This document shows positions 1 through 6,392 of a stretch of DNA of 10,981 nt, in pieces. The DNA comes from Oscillospiraceae bacterium (lineage in GTDB: Bacteria > Bacillota > Clostridia > Oscillospirales > Ruminococcaceae). The stretch is from NCBI GenBank assembly GCA_020024155.1, contig JAHHUE010000054.1:1-10981 (forward strand), written 5' to 3'. A program made the translations under genes and the position numbers. Position 1 is the stretch's first letter. The number at the start of each line of letters is the position of its first letter. The notes under the pieces were generated by a model, which had not been told where the DNA came from, searched no databases, and saw only the letters and a list, made by a program, of their open reading frames with translations.

Positions 1-933
1 AACATGATCACAGGTGCTGCTCAGATGGACGGTGCTATCTTGGTTGTTTCTTCTGCTGACGGCCCAATGCCACAGACAAGAGAACATATCCTTCTCTCCC
101 GTCAGGTTGGTGTTCCATACATCGTTGTATTTATGAACAAAGTTGACCAAGTTGATGACGAAGAACTTCTCGACCTCGTTGAAATGGAAATTCGTGACCT
201 TCTTAACGAATATGACTTCCCAGGCGATGATACACCAATCATCAAAGGTACAGCTCTTGGTGTTATCGAAAGCACATCTGATGACTACAATGCACCAGAA
301 TATGCTGCAATCAGAGAATTGATGGATGCTGTTGACAGCTACATCCCAACTCCAGAAAGAAAAGCTGACCTCCCATTCCTTATGCCAGTTGAAGACGTAT
401 TCACAATCACAGGTCGTGGTACAGTTGCAACAGGTAGAGTTGAAAGAGGTACAATCAAAGTTGGTGAAGAAGTTGAAATCGTTGGTCTTGCTGAAGAAAT
501 TTCTAAAACAACAGTTACAGGTCTTGAAATGTTTAGAAAACTTCTTGACTTTGCAGAAGCAGGCGATAACGTAGGTGCTCTTCTCCGTGGTATTCAGCGT
601 TCTGAAATCGAAAGAGGTCAAGTTCTCTGTAAACCAGGCTCAATCAAACCACACACAAGCTTCAAAGGTCAAGTTTACGTTCTTAAAAAAGACGAAGGTG
701 GCCGTCACACACCATTCTTTAACAACTACCGTCCACAGTTCTATTTCAGAACAACAGACGTTACAGGTGTTATCACACTTCCAGAAGGTGTTGAAATGTG
801 CATGCCTGGCGATAACGTAGAAATGGATGTTGAACTCATCACAACAATCGCTATCGAAGAAGGTCTCCGTTTTGCTATCCGTGAAGGTGGTAGAACAGTA
901 GGTTCAGGCGTTGTAATTAAAGTTAACGCTTAA
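1..933 (+). CDS. tuf: Elongation factor Tu (EF-Tu), 5'-truncated by the window edge
   Basis: EF-Tu is the GTPase that delivers aminoacyl-tRNA to the ribosome in the cytoplasm. The reading frame is open from base 1 and ends in TAA at 931-933, giving 310 codons. The first codon aligns with about residue 90 of E. coli EF-Tu, so roughly 89 N-terminal residues, including the P-loop and switch I, lie outside the window. Visible hallmarks are NMITGAAQMDGAILVV at the left edge, the guanine-specificity motif NKVD at codons 46-49, a GTAL G5 region (usually SAL) at codons 83-86, and the domain 2/3 blocks GRGTVATGRVERG, GGRHTPFF, YRPQFYFRTTDVTG and the C-terminal REGGRTVGSGVV. The ATG at position 4 is an internal Met, not the start. 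Codon use is that of a highly expressed gene. A strong hairpin follows the stop. Confidence 0.98.
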   Translation, partial: NMITGAAQMDGAILVVSSADGPMPQTREHILLSRQVGVPYIVVFMNKVDQVDDEELLDLVEMEIRDLLNEYDFPGDDTPIIKGTALGVIESTSDDYNAPEYAAIRELMDAVDSYIPTPERKADLPFLMPVEDVFTITGRGTVATGRVERGTIKVGEEVEIVGLAEEISKTTVTGLEMFRKLLDFAEAGDNVGALLRGIQRSEIERGQVLCKPGSIKPHTSFKGQVYVLKKDEGGRHTPFFNNYRPQFYFRTTDVTGVITLPEGVEMCMPGDNVEMDVELITTIAIEEGLRFAIREGGRTVGSGVVIKVNA

Positions 934-955
934 TTTTTAAATTGAAAACAGCATA

Positions 956-984
956 AAGCCCCTTTACCCTTAGTAAAGGGGCTT
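956..984 (+). terminator. Terminator hairpin after tuf
   Basis: A perfect 12-bp stem, AAGCCCCTTTAC (956-967) with GTAAAGGGGCTT (973-984), closes on a 5-nt loop 23 nt after the tuf stop. The stem is GC-rich at its base. No clean T-run follows, only AACTGTATTAAA, so the exact mechanism is uncertain. An AT-rich inverted repeat at 992-1012 could help termination. Confidence 0.75.
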
Positions 985-991
985 AACTGTA

Positions 992-1012
992 TTAAAATAA
1001 GGGTTATTTTAA
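992..1012. repeat. AT-rich inverted repeat overlapping the guaB -35 region
   Basis: The perfect 9-bp arms TTAAAATAA (992-1000) and TTATTTTAA (1004-1012) flank a GGG centre. The repeat is framed by two direct copies of AACTGTA (985-991 and 1011-1017). Its right arm overlaps the predicted -35 element of guaB, so it could be an operator. It could equally be a second hairpin of the tuf terminator. Confidence 0.5.
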
Positions 1013-1037
1013 CTGTAAATTTAATTATCCTTATGAT
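1009..1037 (+). promoter_or_regulatory. Predicted sigma-A promoter of guaB
   Basis: TTAACT (1009-1014), a 17-bp spacer and TATGAT (1032-1037) match the vegetative consensus well. The expected transcription start is about 1044, just ahead of the first leader hairpin. A weaker alternative, TTGTTA (1121-1126), 17 bp, CATAGT (1144-1149), would give a much shorter leader. Confidence 0.6.
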
Positions 1038-1043
1038 AGTTAT

Positions 1044-1205
1044 ACTCCTCGTGTAAATAAGTTTTGTATGTGCAAAACATAATTACAAGAGGTTTTGTTA
1101 TATTACTAATTTATCTTTGCTTGTTACGATTTTAAAGATAAACCATAGTACATTATAAGTTTTATACCTAAAAAGGTGCGGTAATGTCATTTACAAGATA
1201 ATTAA
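1044..1205 (+). ncRNA. Structured 5' leader of guaB (candidate cis-regulatory RNA)
   Basis: Three consecutive hairpins can be drawn. H1 pairs CCTCGTGTAA (1047-1056) with TTACAAGAGG (1083-1092), with one mismatch, and encloses GTTTTG/CAAAAC (1061-1066/1073-1078). H2 pairs TTTATCTTT (1110-1118) with AAAGATAAA (1134-1142). H3 pairs ACATTAT (1150-1156) with GTAATGT (1181-1187) and contains ACCT/AGGT. The 8-mer TTACAAGA of the H1 3' arm recurs at 1191-1198, just before the ribosome binding site, so the H1 5' arm has an alternative partner. The conserved core of the purine riboswitch (GTTTCTACC type) is absent. The pairings were found by eye and function is unproven. Confidence 0.4.
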
Positions 1206-1220
1206 AAGGAGATAAGTAAA

Positions 1221-2684
1221 ATGAGTAAGATTATAAAAGAATCTTTGACTTTTGATGATGTGCTTTTGGCACCACAGTATTCACAAGTTGTTCCAGCTGA
1301 TGTTTGCACAGTTACAAGACTTAGCAAAGACATCGTTTTGAACATTCCAATTATGTCCGCAAGTATGGATACAGTTACTGAATCCAGAATGGCTATTGCA
1401 CTTTCAAGAGAAGGTGGCATTGGTATAATTCATAAAAATATGCCAATTGAACAACAAGCATTGGAAGTTGACAAAGTTAAAAGAAGTGAACATGGTGTTA
1501 TTACTGACCCATTCTTCCTTAATCCAAATAACACTGTTGCAGAAGCAGATTCTCTTATGGGTCGTTACCGTATATCAGGTGTTCCTATCGTTGATGATAA
1601 CAAGGTTTTGGTGGGCATTATCACAAACCGTGATATTCGTTTTGAAACAGATATGTCTAAACCTATACACGCTGTTATGACAAAAGAAAACCTTGTAACA
1701 GCAAAAGAAGGTACTTCTCTTGAAGAAGCTGAAGATATTCTTAAAGCAAACAAAATCGAAAAATTGCCAATTATTGATGAAAATGGTGTCCTCAAAGGCT
1801 TGATTACTATAAAGGATATTGAAAAAAGAATTCTTTATCCAAACTCTTCAAAAGATACTAAGGGTAGATTGCTTTGTGGTGCTGCTGTTGGTATCACAAA
1901 CAATATGATGGAAAGAGCAACAGCTCTTGTTGAAGCAGGTGTTGACCTGCTTTCTATTGATACAGCTCATGGTCATAGCCAAGGTGTACTTAATGCAGTT
2001 AAAAAACTTAAAGAAGCATTTCCAAACGTTACACTTATGGCTGGTAATATTGCAACACCAGAAGCTTGTGCTGCATTATTTGATATGGGTGCTGATATTG
2101 TTAAAGTTGGTATTGGCCCAGGCTCTATTTGTACAACTCGTGTTGTTGCTGGTATTGGTGTTCCACAACTTACAGCAGTTATGGACTGTTACGAAGTTGC
2201 TAAAAAATATGGCAAACCAATTGTTGCAGACGGTGGTATCAAATATTCTGGTGATATTACAAAAGCAATTGCAGCTGGTGGCAGTTGCGTAATGCTTGGC
2301 TCACTTCTTGCAGGTACAGAAGAAAGTCCAGGGGAAACAACAATTATCAGAGGCAGAAACTTTAAAACATATCGTGGTATGGGTTCATCTGGTGCTATGG
2401 CTTGTGGCTCTAACGACAGATATTTCCAAGAGGGTAAAGCAAAATTTGTTCCAGAAGGTGTTGAAGGTGCTGTTCCTTATCGTGGTTCAGTAAAAGACAA
2501 TATCTATCAGTTGGTTGGTGGTTTGCGTGCAGGTATGGGTTACTGTGGTACAAGAACAATTGACGAACTTAAAGAAAACGGCAAATTTGTAAAAATAACA
2601 GGTGCAGGTCTTGTTGAAAGTCACCCACATGATATAAGAATTACAAAAGAAGAAAATAACTATTCTATTGGTGATTATAGATAA
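1221..2684 (+). CDS. guaB: Inosine-5'-monophosphate dehydrogenase (IMPDH)
   Basis: IMPDH oxidises IMP to XMP with NAD+, the committed step of guanine nucleotide synthesis, in the cytoplasm. The 487-aa length is normal for a bacterial IMPDH. The N-terminal barrel segment (LTFDDVLLAPQYS, MSASMDTVTESRMAIALSR) leads into a CBS pair at about residues 93-205, then the rest of the TIM barrel. The catalytic loop GIGPGSICTTR has the nucleophile at C304. The flap carries the R400-Y401 pair in SNDRYFQEG. The C-terminal YRGSVKDNIYQLVGGLRAGMGYCG block is present. The ATG is supported by AAGGAG at 1206-1211, 9 nt upstream. All key residues are intact. A structured leader precedes the gene, and a hairpin separates it from a purine-type permease 91 bp downstream. 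Confidence 0.98.
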   Translation: MSKIIKESLTFDDVLLAPQYSQVVPADVCTVTRLSKDIVLNIPIMSASMDTVTESRMAIALSREGGIGIIHKNMPIEQQALEVDKVKRSEHGVITDPFFLNPNNTVAEADSLMGRYRISGVPIVDDNKVLVGIITNRDIRFETDMSKPIHAVMTKENLVTAKEGTSLEEAEDILKANKIEKLPIIDENGVLKGLITIKDIEKRILYPNSSKDTKGRLLCGAAVGITNNMMERATALVEAGVDLLSIDTAHGHSQGVLNAVKKLKEAFPNVTLMAGNIATPEACAALFDMGADIVKVGIGPGSICTTRVVAGIGVPQLTAVMDCYEVAKKYGKPIVADGGIKYSGDITKAIAAGGSCVMLGSLLAGTEESPGETTIIRGRNFKTYRGMGSSGAMACGSNDRYFQEGKAKFVPEGVEGAVPYRGSVKDNIYQLVGGLRAGMGYCGTRTIDELKENGKFVKITGAGLVESHPHDIRITKEENNYSIGDYR

Positions 2685-2711
2685 TATACCAAAATAGAAA
2701 AGTAACATTTG

Positions 2712-2740
2712 AATACCCTGACATAATTTGTCAGGGTATT
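2712..2740 (+). terminator. Hairpin terminator or attenuator between guaB and the permease
   Basis: A perfect 12-bp stem, AATACCCTGACA (2712-2723) with TGTCAGGGTATT (2729-2740), has a 5-nt loop. The tail TGTTTATACT is only moderately T-rich, so some readthrough into the permease is plausible. No convincing separate promoter lies between this hairpin and the permease start. It may set a lower level of permease expression within one transcript. Confidence 0.75.
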
Positions 2741-2775
2741 TGTTTATACTGATAAATTTTGAAAGGATATTATTT

Positions 2776-4122
2776 ATGAAGATAGAAAACAATAGAGATT
2801 GTAATGTAAAAAATATATTCAAGTTGGATGGCAGAGTTCCTATAACAAAAGCTATTCCGTTTGGCTTGCAGCATATACTTGCAATGTTTGTAGCAAATTT
2901 AGCACCTATTTCAATTATTGCAGCTGCATCTCAGCCAGCATTGGAACAACACCAAATTGCTATACTTATACAAAATGCAATGCTTGTTGCAGGTATTGCA
3001 ACACTTATTCAGCTTTATCCAATATGGAGAATTGGTTCAAAACTTCCAGTGGTTATGGGTGTAAGTTTTACATTTGTAACAGTGCTTTGTACCATTGCAG
3101 CAAATTATGGTTATCCATCTGTTATAGGAGCTGTAATTGTTGGTGGTATATTTGAAGGTACACTGGGATTATTTGCAAAATATTGGAGGAAAATTATATC
3201 TCCTATTGTTGCAGCTTGTGTTGTAACAGCAATAGGATATTCACTTTTCACAGTAGGGGCACGCAGTTTTGGTGGTGGTTATACAGAAGATTTTGGCTCT
3301 ATGGAAAACTTAATGCTTGGAACTTTTACACTTTCTGTATGCTTGTTGTGGAACATTTTTGCAAAAGGTTATTTAAAACAGCTTTCTGTTCTTGTAGGGC
3401 TTATTGCAGGATATATTGTTGCAATTTTTATGGGAAAAGTTGATTTATCTCTTATTTTTGCAGATGGCTTTATATCGTTGCCTAAAATTTTACCGTTTAA
3501 ACCGGAGTTTAATATAAATGCTATATTTTCCGTATGTATAATATTTTTGGTTTCAGCAGCAGAAACAATAGGCGATACTTCGGCAGTTGCATCAGGTGGA
3601 CTTGGCAGAGAGATAACAGATAGAGAAATATCAGGTGCAATTGCAGGTGATGGCTATGCATCATCAATTTCTGCATTGTTTGGATGTCCACCAGTTACAT
3701 CATTTTCACAAAATATAGGACTTATTAACATGACAAAAGTTGTTAATAGATTTACTATTGCTGTTGGTGCTGTATCAATGATTTTGGCAGGATTATTGCC
3801 ACCGATAGGCAACTTTTTTGCAACACTTCCAGAGTCTGTTCTTGGCGGATGCACAATAATGATGTTTGGTACAATTTTGTTTTCTGGTGTAGAGATGCTT
3901 TCAAAAGCAGGATTTAATCACAGAAACACAGTTATAACTTCGTTGTCACTTTCTGTTGGTATTGGTTTTACAGCTTCAAGTGAAATCGGATTATGGAACC
4001 AGTTTCCATCAATAATACAATCTGTTTTTTCAACAAATGTGGTTGCAGTTGTATTTATTATTGCAGTTATTCTCAATTTGATATTGCCAAAAAACATGGA
4101 TATAAAGCTAGAAGATAAATAA
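2776..4122 (+). CDS. NCS2-family nucleobase permease, probably xanthine type (pbuX-like)
   Basis: This is a 448-aa integral membrane proton symporter of the nucleobase-cation symporter 2 (uracil/xanthine permease) family. The N-terminus has the family's IPFGLQHILAMFVANLAPI block, and hydrophobic segments run to the end. The substrate-site signature AETIGDTSA has E263, and TSFSQNIGLI has Q312, N313 and G315. The S-Q-N-[IV]-G form resembles xanthine/urate-type rather than uracil-type carriers, and position next to guaB agrees with purine salvage. The substrate is inferred. The ATG at 2776 is preceded by AAAGGA (2762-2767) at 8 nt. An in-frame upstream TTG at 2728 lies inside the terminator hairpin and is not credible. 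The gene probably depends on readthrough from guaB. Confidence 0.92.
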   Translation: MKIENNRDCNVKNIFKLDGRVPITKAIPFGLQHILAMFVANLAPISIIAAASQPALEQHQIAILIQNAMLVAGIATLIQLYPIWRIGSKLPVVMGVSFTFVTVLCTIAANYGYPSVIGAVIVGGIFEGTLGLFAKYWRKIISPIVAACVVTAIGYSLFTVGARSFGGGYTEDFGSMENLMLGTFTLSVCLLWNIFAKGYLKQLSVLVGLIAGYIVAIFMGKVDLSLIFADGFISLPKILPFKPEFNINAIFSVCIIFLVSAAETIGDTSAVASGGLGREITDREISGAIAGDGYASSISALFGCPPVTSFSQNIGLINMTKVVNRFTIAVGAVSMILAGLLPPIGNFFATLPESVLGGCTIMMFGTILFSGVEMLSKAGFNHRNTVITSLSLSVGIGFTASSEIGLWNQFPSIIQSVFSTNVVAVVFIIAVILNLILPKNMDIKLEDK

Positions 4123-4160
4123 AATAATATAATATATCACTTATTTATAACAAATGGCAT

Positions 4161-4177
4161 ATATATACTGTATATAT
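4161..4177. promoter_or_regulatory. 17-bp palindrome upstream of the CmpB-like gene
   Basis: The arms ATATATAC (4161-4168) and GTATATAT (4170-4177) are perfectly complementary around a single T. The centre contains ATACTGTAT, also found upstream of guaA. It includes a possible -10 element TATACT (4164-4169), but no good -35 lies 17 bp upstream. It may be an operator or promoter, or simply AT-rich chance. Confidence 0.3.
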
Positions 4178-4198
4178 TCTTAATATGGGGTGAAGTTT

Positions 4199-5098
4199 AT
4201 GCCAAAAGACATGTATGGATTATTATGGATATTTATAACTTATTCTTTTTTGGGATGGTGTATGGAAGTTGCTTTTGCAGCTTTTAAAACGAAGAAATTT
4301 ACAAACAGAGGCTTTTTAAATGGTCCTGTTTGTCCAATTTACGGTTTTGGTATGGTTGCAATTATTCTTACTTTAACGCCACTTCAAAATAATATCCTTT
4401 TACTTTTTGTAGGAGCTGTTTTTGTTACCTCGCTATTAGAATATGTTGCAGGGTTGATTATGGAAAAGTTTTTCGGAACAAGATGGTGGGATTATTCCGA
4501 ATTGCCTTTTAATATCAGCGGATATATATGTTTGCAATTTTCATTAGTCTGGGGTATTGGCTGTATAGTTGTTATAAAAGTTATACACCCTGTTATACTT
4601 AAAATTATTGAATATATACCGGTTAGAGTAAGCCAAGTTGTTCTTACGGTGTTCTTTATATATTTTATTGTGGACCTTGTAATTACAGTTACAACATTAT
4701 TGAGATTTAATAAAAAATTGAAAATTCTTGATGAAACTTCAAAGAAAATGCGTGTTTTGTCTGATGAAATTGGTGAAGATATTTACGATAATGTTATGCG
4801 TGTTTTGGAAAAAACTGAAAGTTTTCAACGCGAACATGAAGAAATGTTGAAAAAAATTACTGATATAACAGATGAATTTAAAGAAGATATTCAAGGGCAA
4901 ATTGATGATATAAAAGAGGATATTGAATATAAAAGAAAAGAGTTTGACAGACTTAAAGTTCAATTTATATTTGATATGCATAAGAGGGAAAGAGGCTTTA
5001 ACAGAATAGTGAAAGCATTCCCTTCAATGAAAAATAAAAAATCAAATGATGTTTTGCAGATGTATAAAAAACATATAGATTATAAACGCAAAAAATAA
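4199..5098 (+). CDS. CmpB-like membrane protein (putative ABC-transporter type IV family) with coiled-coil tail
   Basis: The 299-aa protein has two parts. Residues 1 to about 170 contain four or five hydrophobic segments (about 5-25, 47-60, 64-88, 108-128, 143-169). They carry hallmarks I associate with the Clostridial 'putative ABC-transporter type IV' (CmpB) family: GFLNGPVCPIYGFG, LLEYVAGLIMEKFFGTRWWDYS and the following PFNISGYICLQFSLVWG. Residues from about 172 to 255 are charged, heptad-like and probably coiled coil in the cytoplasm, ending in a Lys-rich tail. The family's biochemical role is not established, and no ABC ATPase is nearby. I prefer ATG 4199, with GGGGTG at 4187-4192 as ribosome binding site. 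A GTG at 4190 would add three residues but lies inside that site. It follows the permease by 76 bp and ends at a bidirectional terminator. Confidence 0.82.
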   Translation: MPKDMYGLLWIFITYSFLGWCMEVAFAAFKTKKFTNRGFLNGPVCPIYGFGMVAIILTLTPLQNNILLLFVGAVFVTSLLEYVAGLIMEKFFGTRWWDYSELPFNISGYICLQFSLVWGIGCIVVIKVIHPVILKIIEYIPVRVSQVVLTVFFIYFIVDLVITVTTLLRFNKKLKILDETSKKMRVLSDEIGEDIYDNVMRVLEKTESFQREHEEMLKKITDITDEFKEDIQGQIDDIKEDIEYKRKEFDRLKVQFIFDMHKRERGFNRIVKAFPSMKNKKSNDVLQMYKKHIDYKRKK

Positions 5099-5099
5099 T

Positions 5100-5133
5100 A
5101 AAACAGGTTATACTTTTTTGTATAACCTGTTTT
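5100..5133. terminator. Bidirectional rho-independent terminator
   Basis: A 14-bp stem (5100-5113 with 5120-5133; core ACAGGTTATAC/GTATAACCTGT) has a loop of six T. T-rich tracts follow it on both strands. It lies between convergent genes and can serve the CmpB-like gene on + and the activase operon on -. Confidence 0.92.
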
Positions 5134-5139
5134 TTAATA

Positions 5140-6390
5140 TTATTTATTATTTTTCTTTGCATTTGCAAGCATAAGTTTTAATCTGTTTTCTTGATTAACA
5201 CGGCTTGCACCGGCGTCATAATCTATTGCAACAATATTTATATCCGGTTTTAACTCTTTTATAGACTTCATCATACCTTTGCCACAGATATGGTTTGGAA
5301 GACAACCAAAAGGCTGGGTACATACAATATTTGAGCAACCATTTTCGGCAAGCTCCATCATTTCAGCAGTTAAAAGCCAGCCTTCGCCCATTTTTACGGC
5401 AACACTTATAATATCTTTTGATATTGTTGTGATTTTCTCAAATGGCGTCCAAGGCTCAAATCTATTGCTTTCTTGTAAAAGCTTTATTATATAATTTTTC
5501 TTTTTACATAAGAAACGATAAGCAACATACCATATAAATGATGACAGTTTATTTTTGCCATATAACTTATAGTCTATAATACTATTATATGTAACATAAA
5601 GGCAAAAGTCGATAAGACCAGGCATAATAACTTCTGCACCTTCGTTTACAAGAAATTCTTCAAGCTGGTTGTTTGCAAGAGGAGAATACTTTACAAATAT
5701 TTCTCCAACAACACCAACTTTAATTTTTTTATCATTTGTTATAGGAATAGCAGAAAAATCATCAATTATTTTTTTATAGTTTTTCTTTACTTGACGATAT
5801 TTTACTCGTTGGCTTTTACCAAGTTCTTTGCCAAGAATATCTGTCCATTTTTCAGCAAGTTTATTTGCAGCACCTCTTTCAATTTCATAAGGTGAAACTT
5901 GATTAACAAGGCTCATAATTAAATCAGCATAAAAAACAGCGTACATAAGGCTGTGAATCATACTTGCATTAAGCTGAAAGCCGGAATGTTTTTCCAAACC
6001 TGAAAAGTTGATTGAGATAACTGGAATATGCTCTAAATTTGCCTTTTTTAAGGCTTTTCTTATTATTGAAATATAATTTGAAGCACGGCATCCACCACCT
6101 GTTTGAAACATAATTAAAGCTGTTTTATCAGTATCATATTTACCGGAAAAAAGTGCGTCCATAAACTGACCAACCACAACAATTGCAGGATAGCAAGTAT
6201 CATTATGAACATATTTAAGACCGGTTTCTGCAATATGAGGTCCGGTGGTTTCCAATAATTTCATATTGTACCCATGAGTTTTGAAAATGTTTATCATTAG
6301 TTTAAAATGGGTAGGAAGCATATTTGGAACAAGAATAGTATAGTCTTTTTTCATTTCCTCAGTAAAAGGAACATAACTTGTATCCTGCAT
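5140..6390 (-). CDS. 2-hydroxyacyl-CoA dehydratase-like protein, C-terminal part of a split activase system
   Basis: This 416-aa protein matches the C-terminal third of the roughly 1,400-residue 'acyl-CoA dehydratase activase' proteins of anaerobes, related to the 2-hydroxyglutaryl-CoA dehydratase / BadF-BcrD world. Visible motifs are YTILVPNMLPTHFKLM near the start, NDTCYPA (C66), TGGGCRASNYI (C101), KVGVVGEIFVKYSPLANN (about 224-241), and a cysteine-rich end, GCSNIVCTQPFGCLPNHICGKG (C352, C357, C363, C369). The conserved cysteines suggest an iron-sulfur cluster; this is inferred. Its ATG lies 2 nt after the stop of the upstream activase gene. The ribosome binding site AAAGGA overlaps that gene's last codons, so translation is probably coupled. 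The two genes are in different frames. The substrate and reaction are unknown. Confidence 0.85.
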   Translation of the reverse strand: MQDTSYVPFTEEMKKDYTILVPNMLPTHFKLMINIFKTHGYNMKLLETTGPHIAETGLKYVHNDTCYPAIVVVGQFMDALFSGKYDTDKTALIMFQTGGGCRASNYISIIRKALKKANLEHIPVISINFSGLEKHSGFQLNASMIHSLMYAVFYADLIMSLVNQVSPYEIERGAANKLAEKWTDILGKELGKSQRVKYRQVKKNYKKIIDDFSAIPITNDKKIKVGVVGEIFVKYSPLANNQLEEFLVNEGAEVIMPGLIDFCLYVTYNSIIDYKLYGKNKLSSFIWYVAYRFLCKKKNYIIKLLQESNRFEPWTPFEKITTISKDIISVAVKMGEGWLLTAEMMELAENGCSNIVCTQPFGCLPNHICGKGMMKSIKELKPDINIVAIDYDAGASRVNQENRLKLMLANAKKNNK

Positions 6391-6392
6391 AT

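Noticed and set aside
934..1220. A purine (guanine/adenine) riboswitch before guaB
   Set aside because: The conserved loop and junction sequences of that class, including the GTTTCTACC-type segment, are absent. The hairpins are reported as an unclassified leader instead.
2728..2775. N-terminal extension of the permease from a TTG
   Set aside because: The TTG lies inside the guaB hairpin, has no ribosome binding site, and the ATG at 2776 has AAAGGA at ideal spacing.
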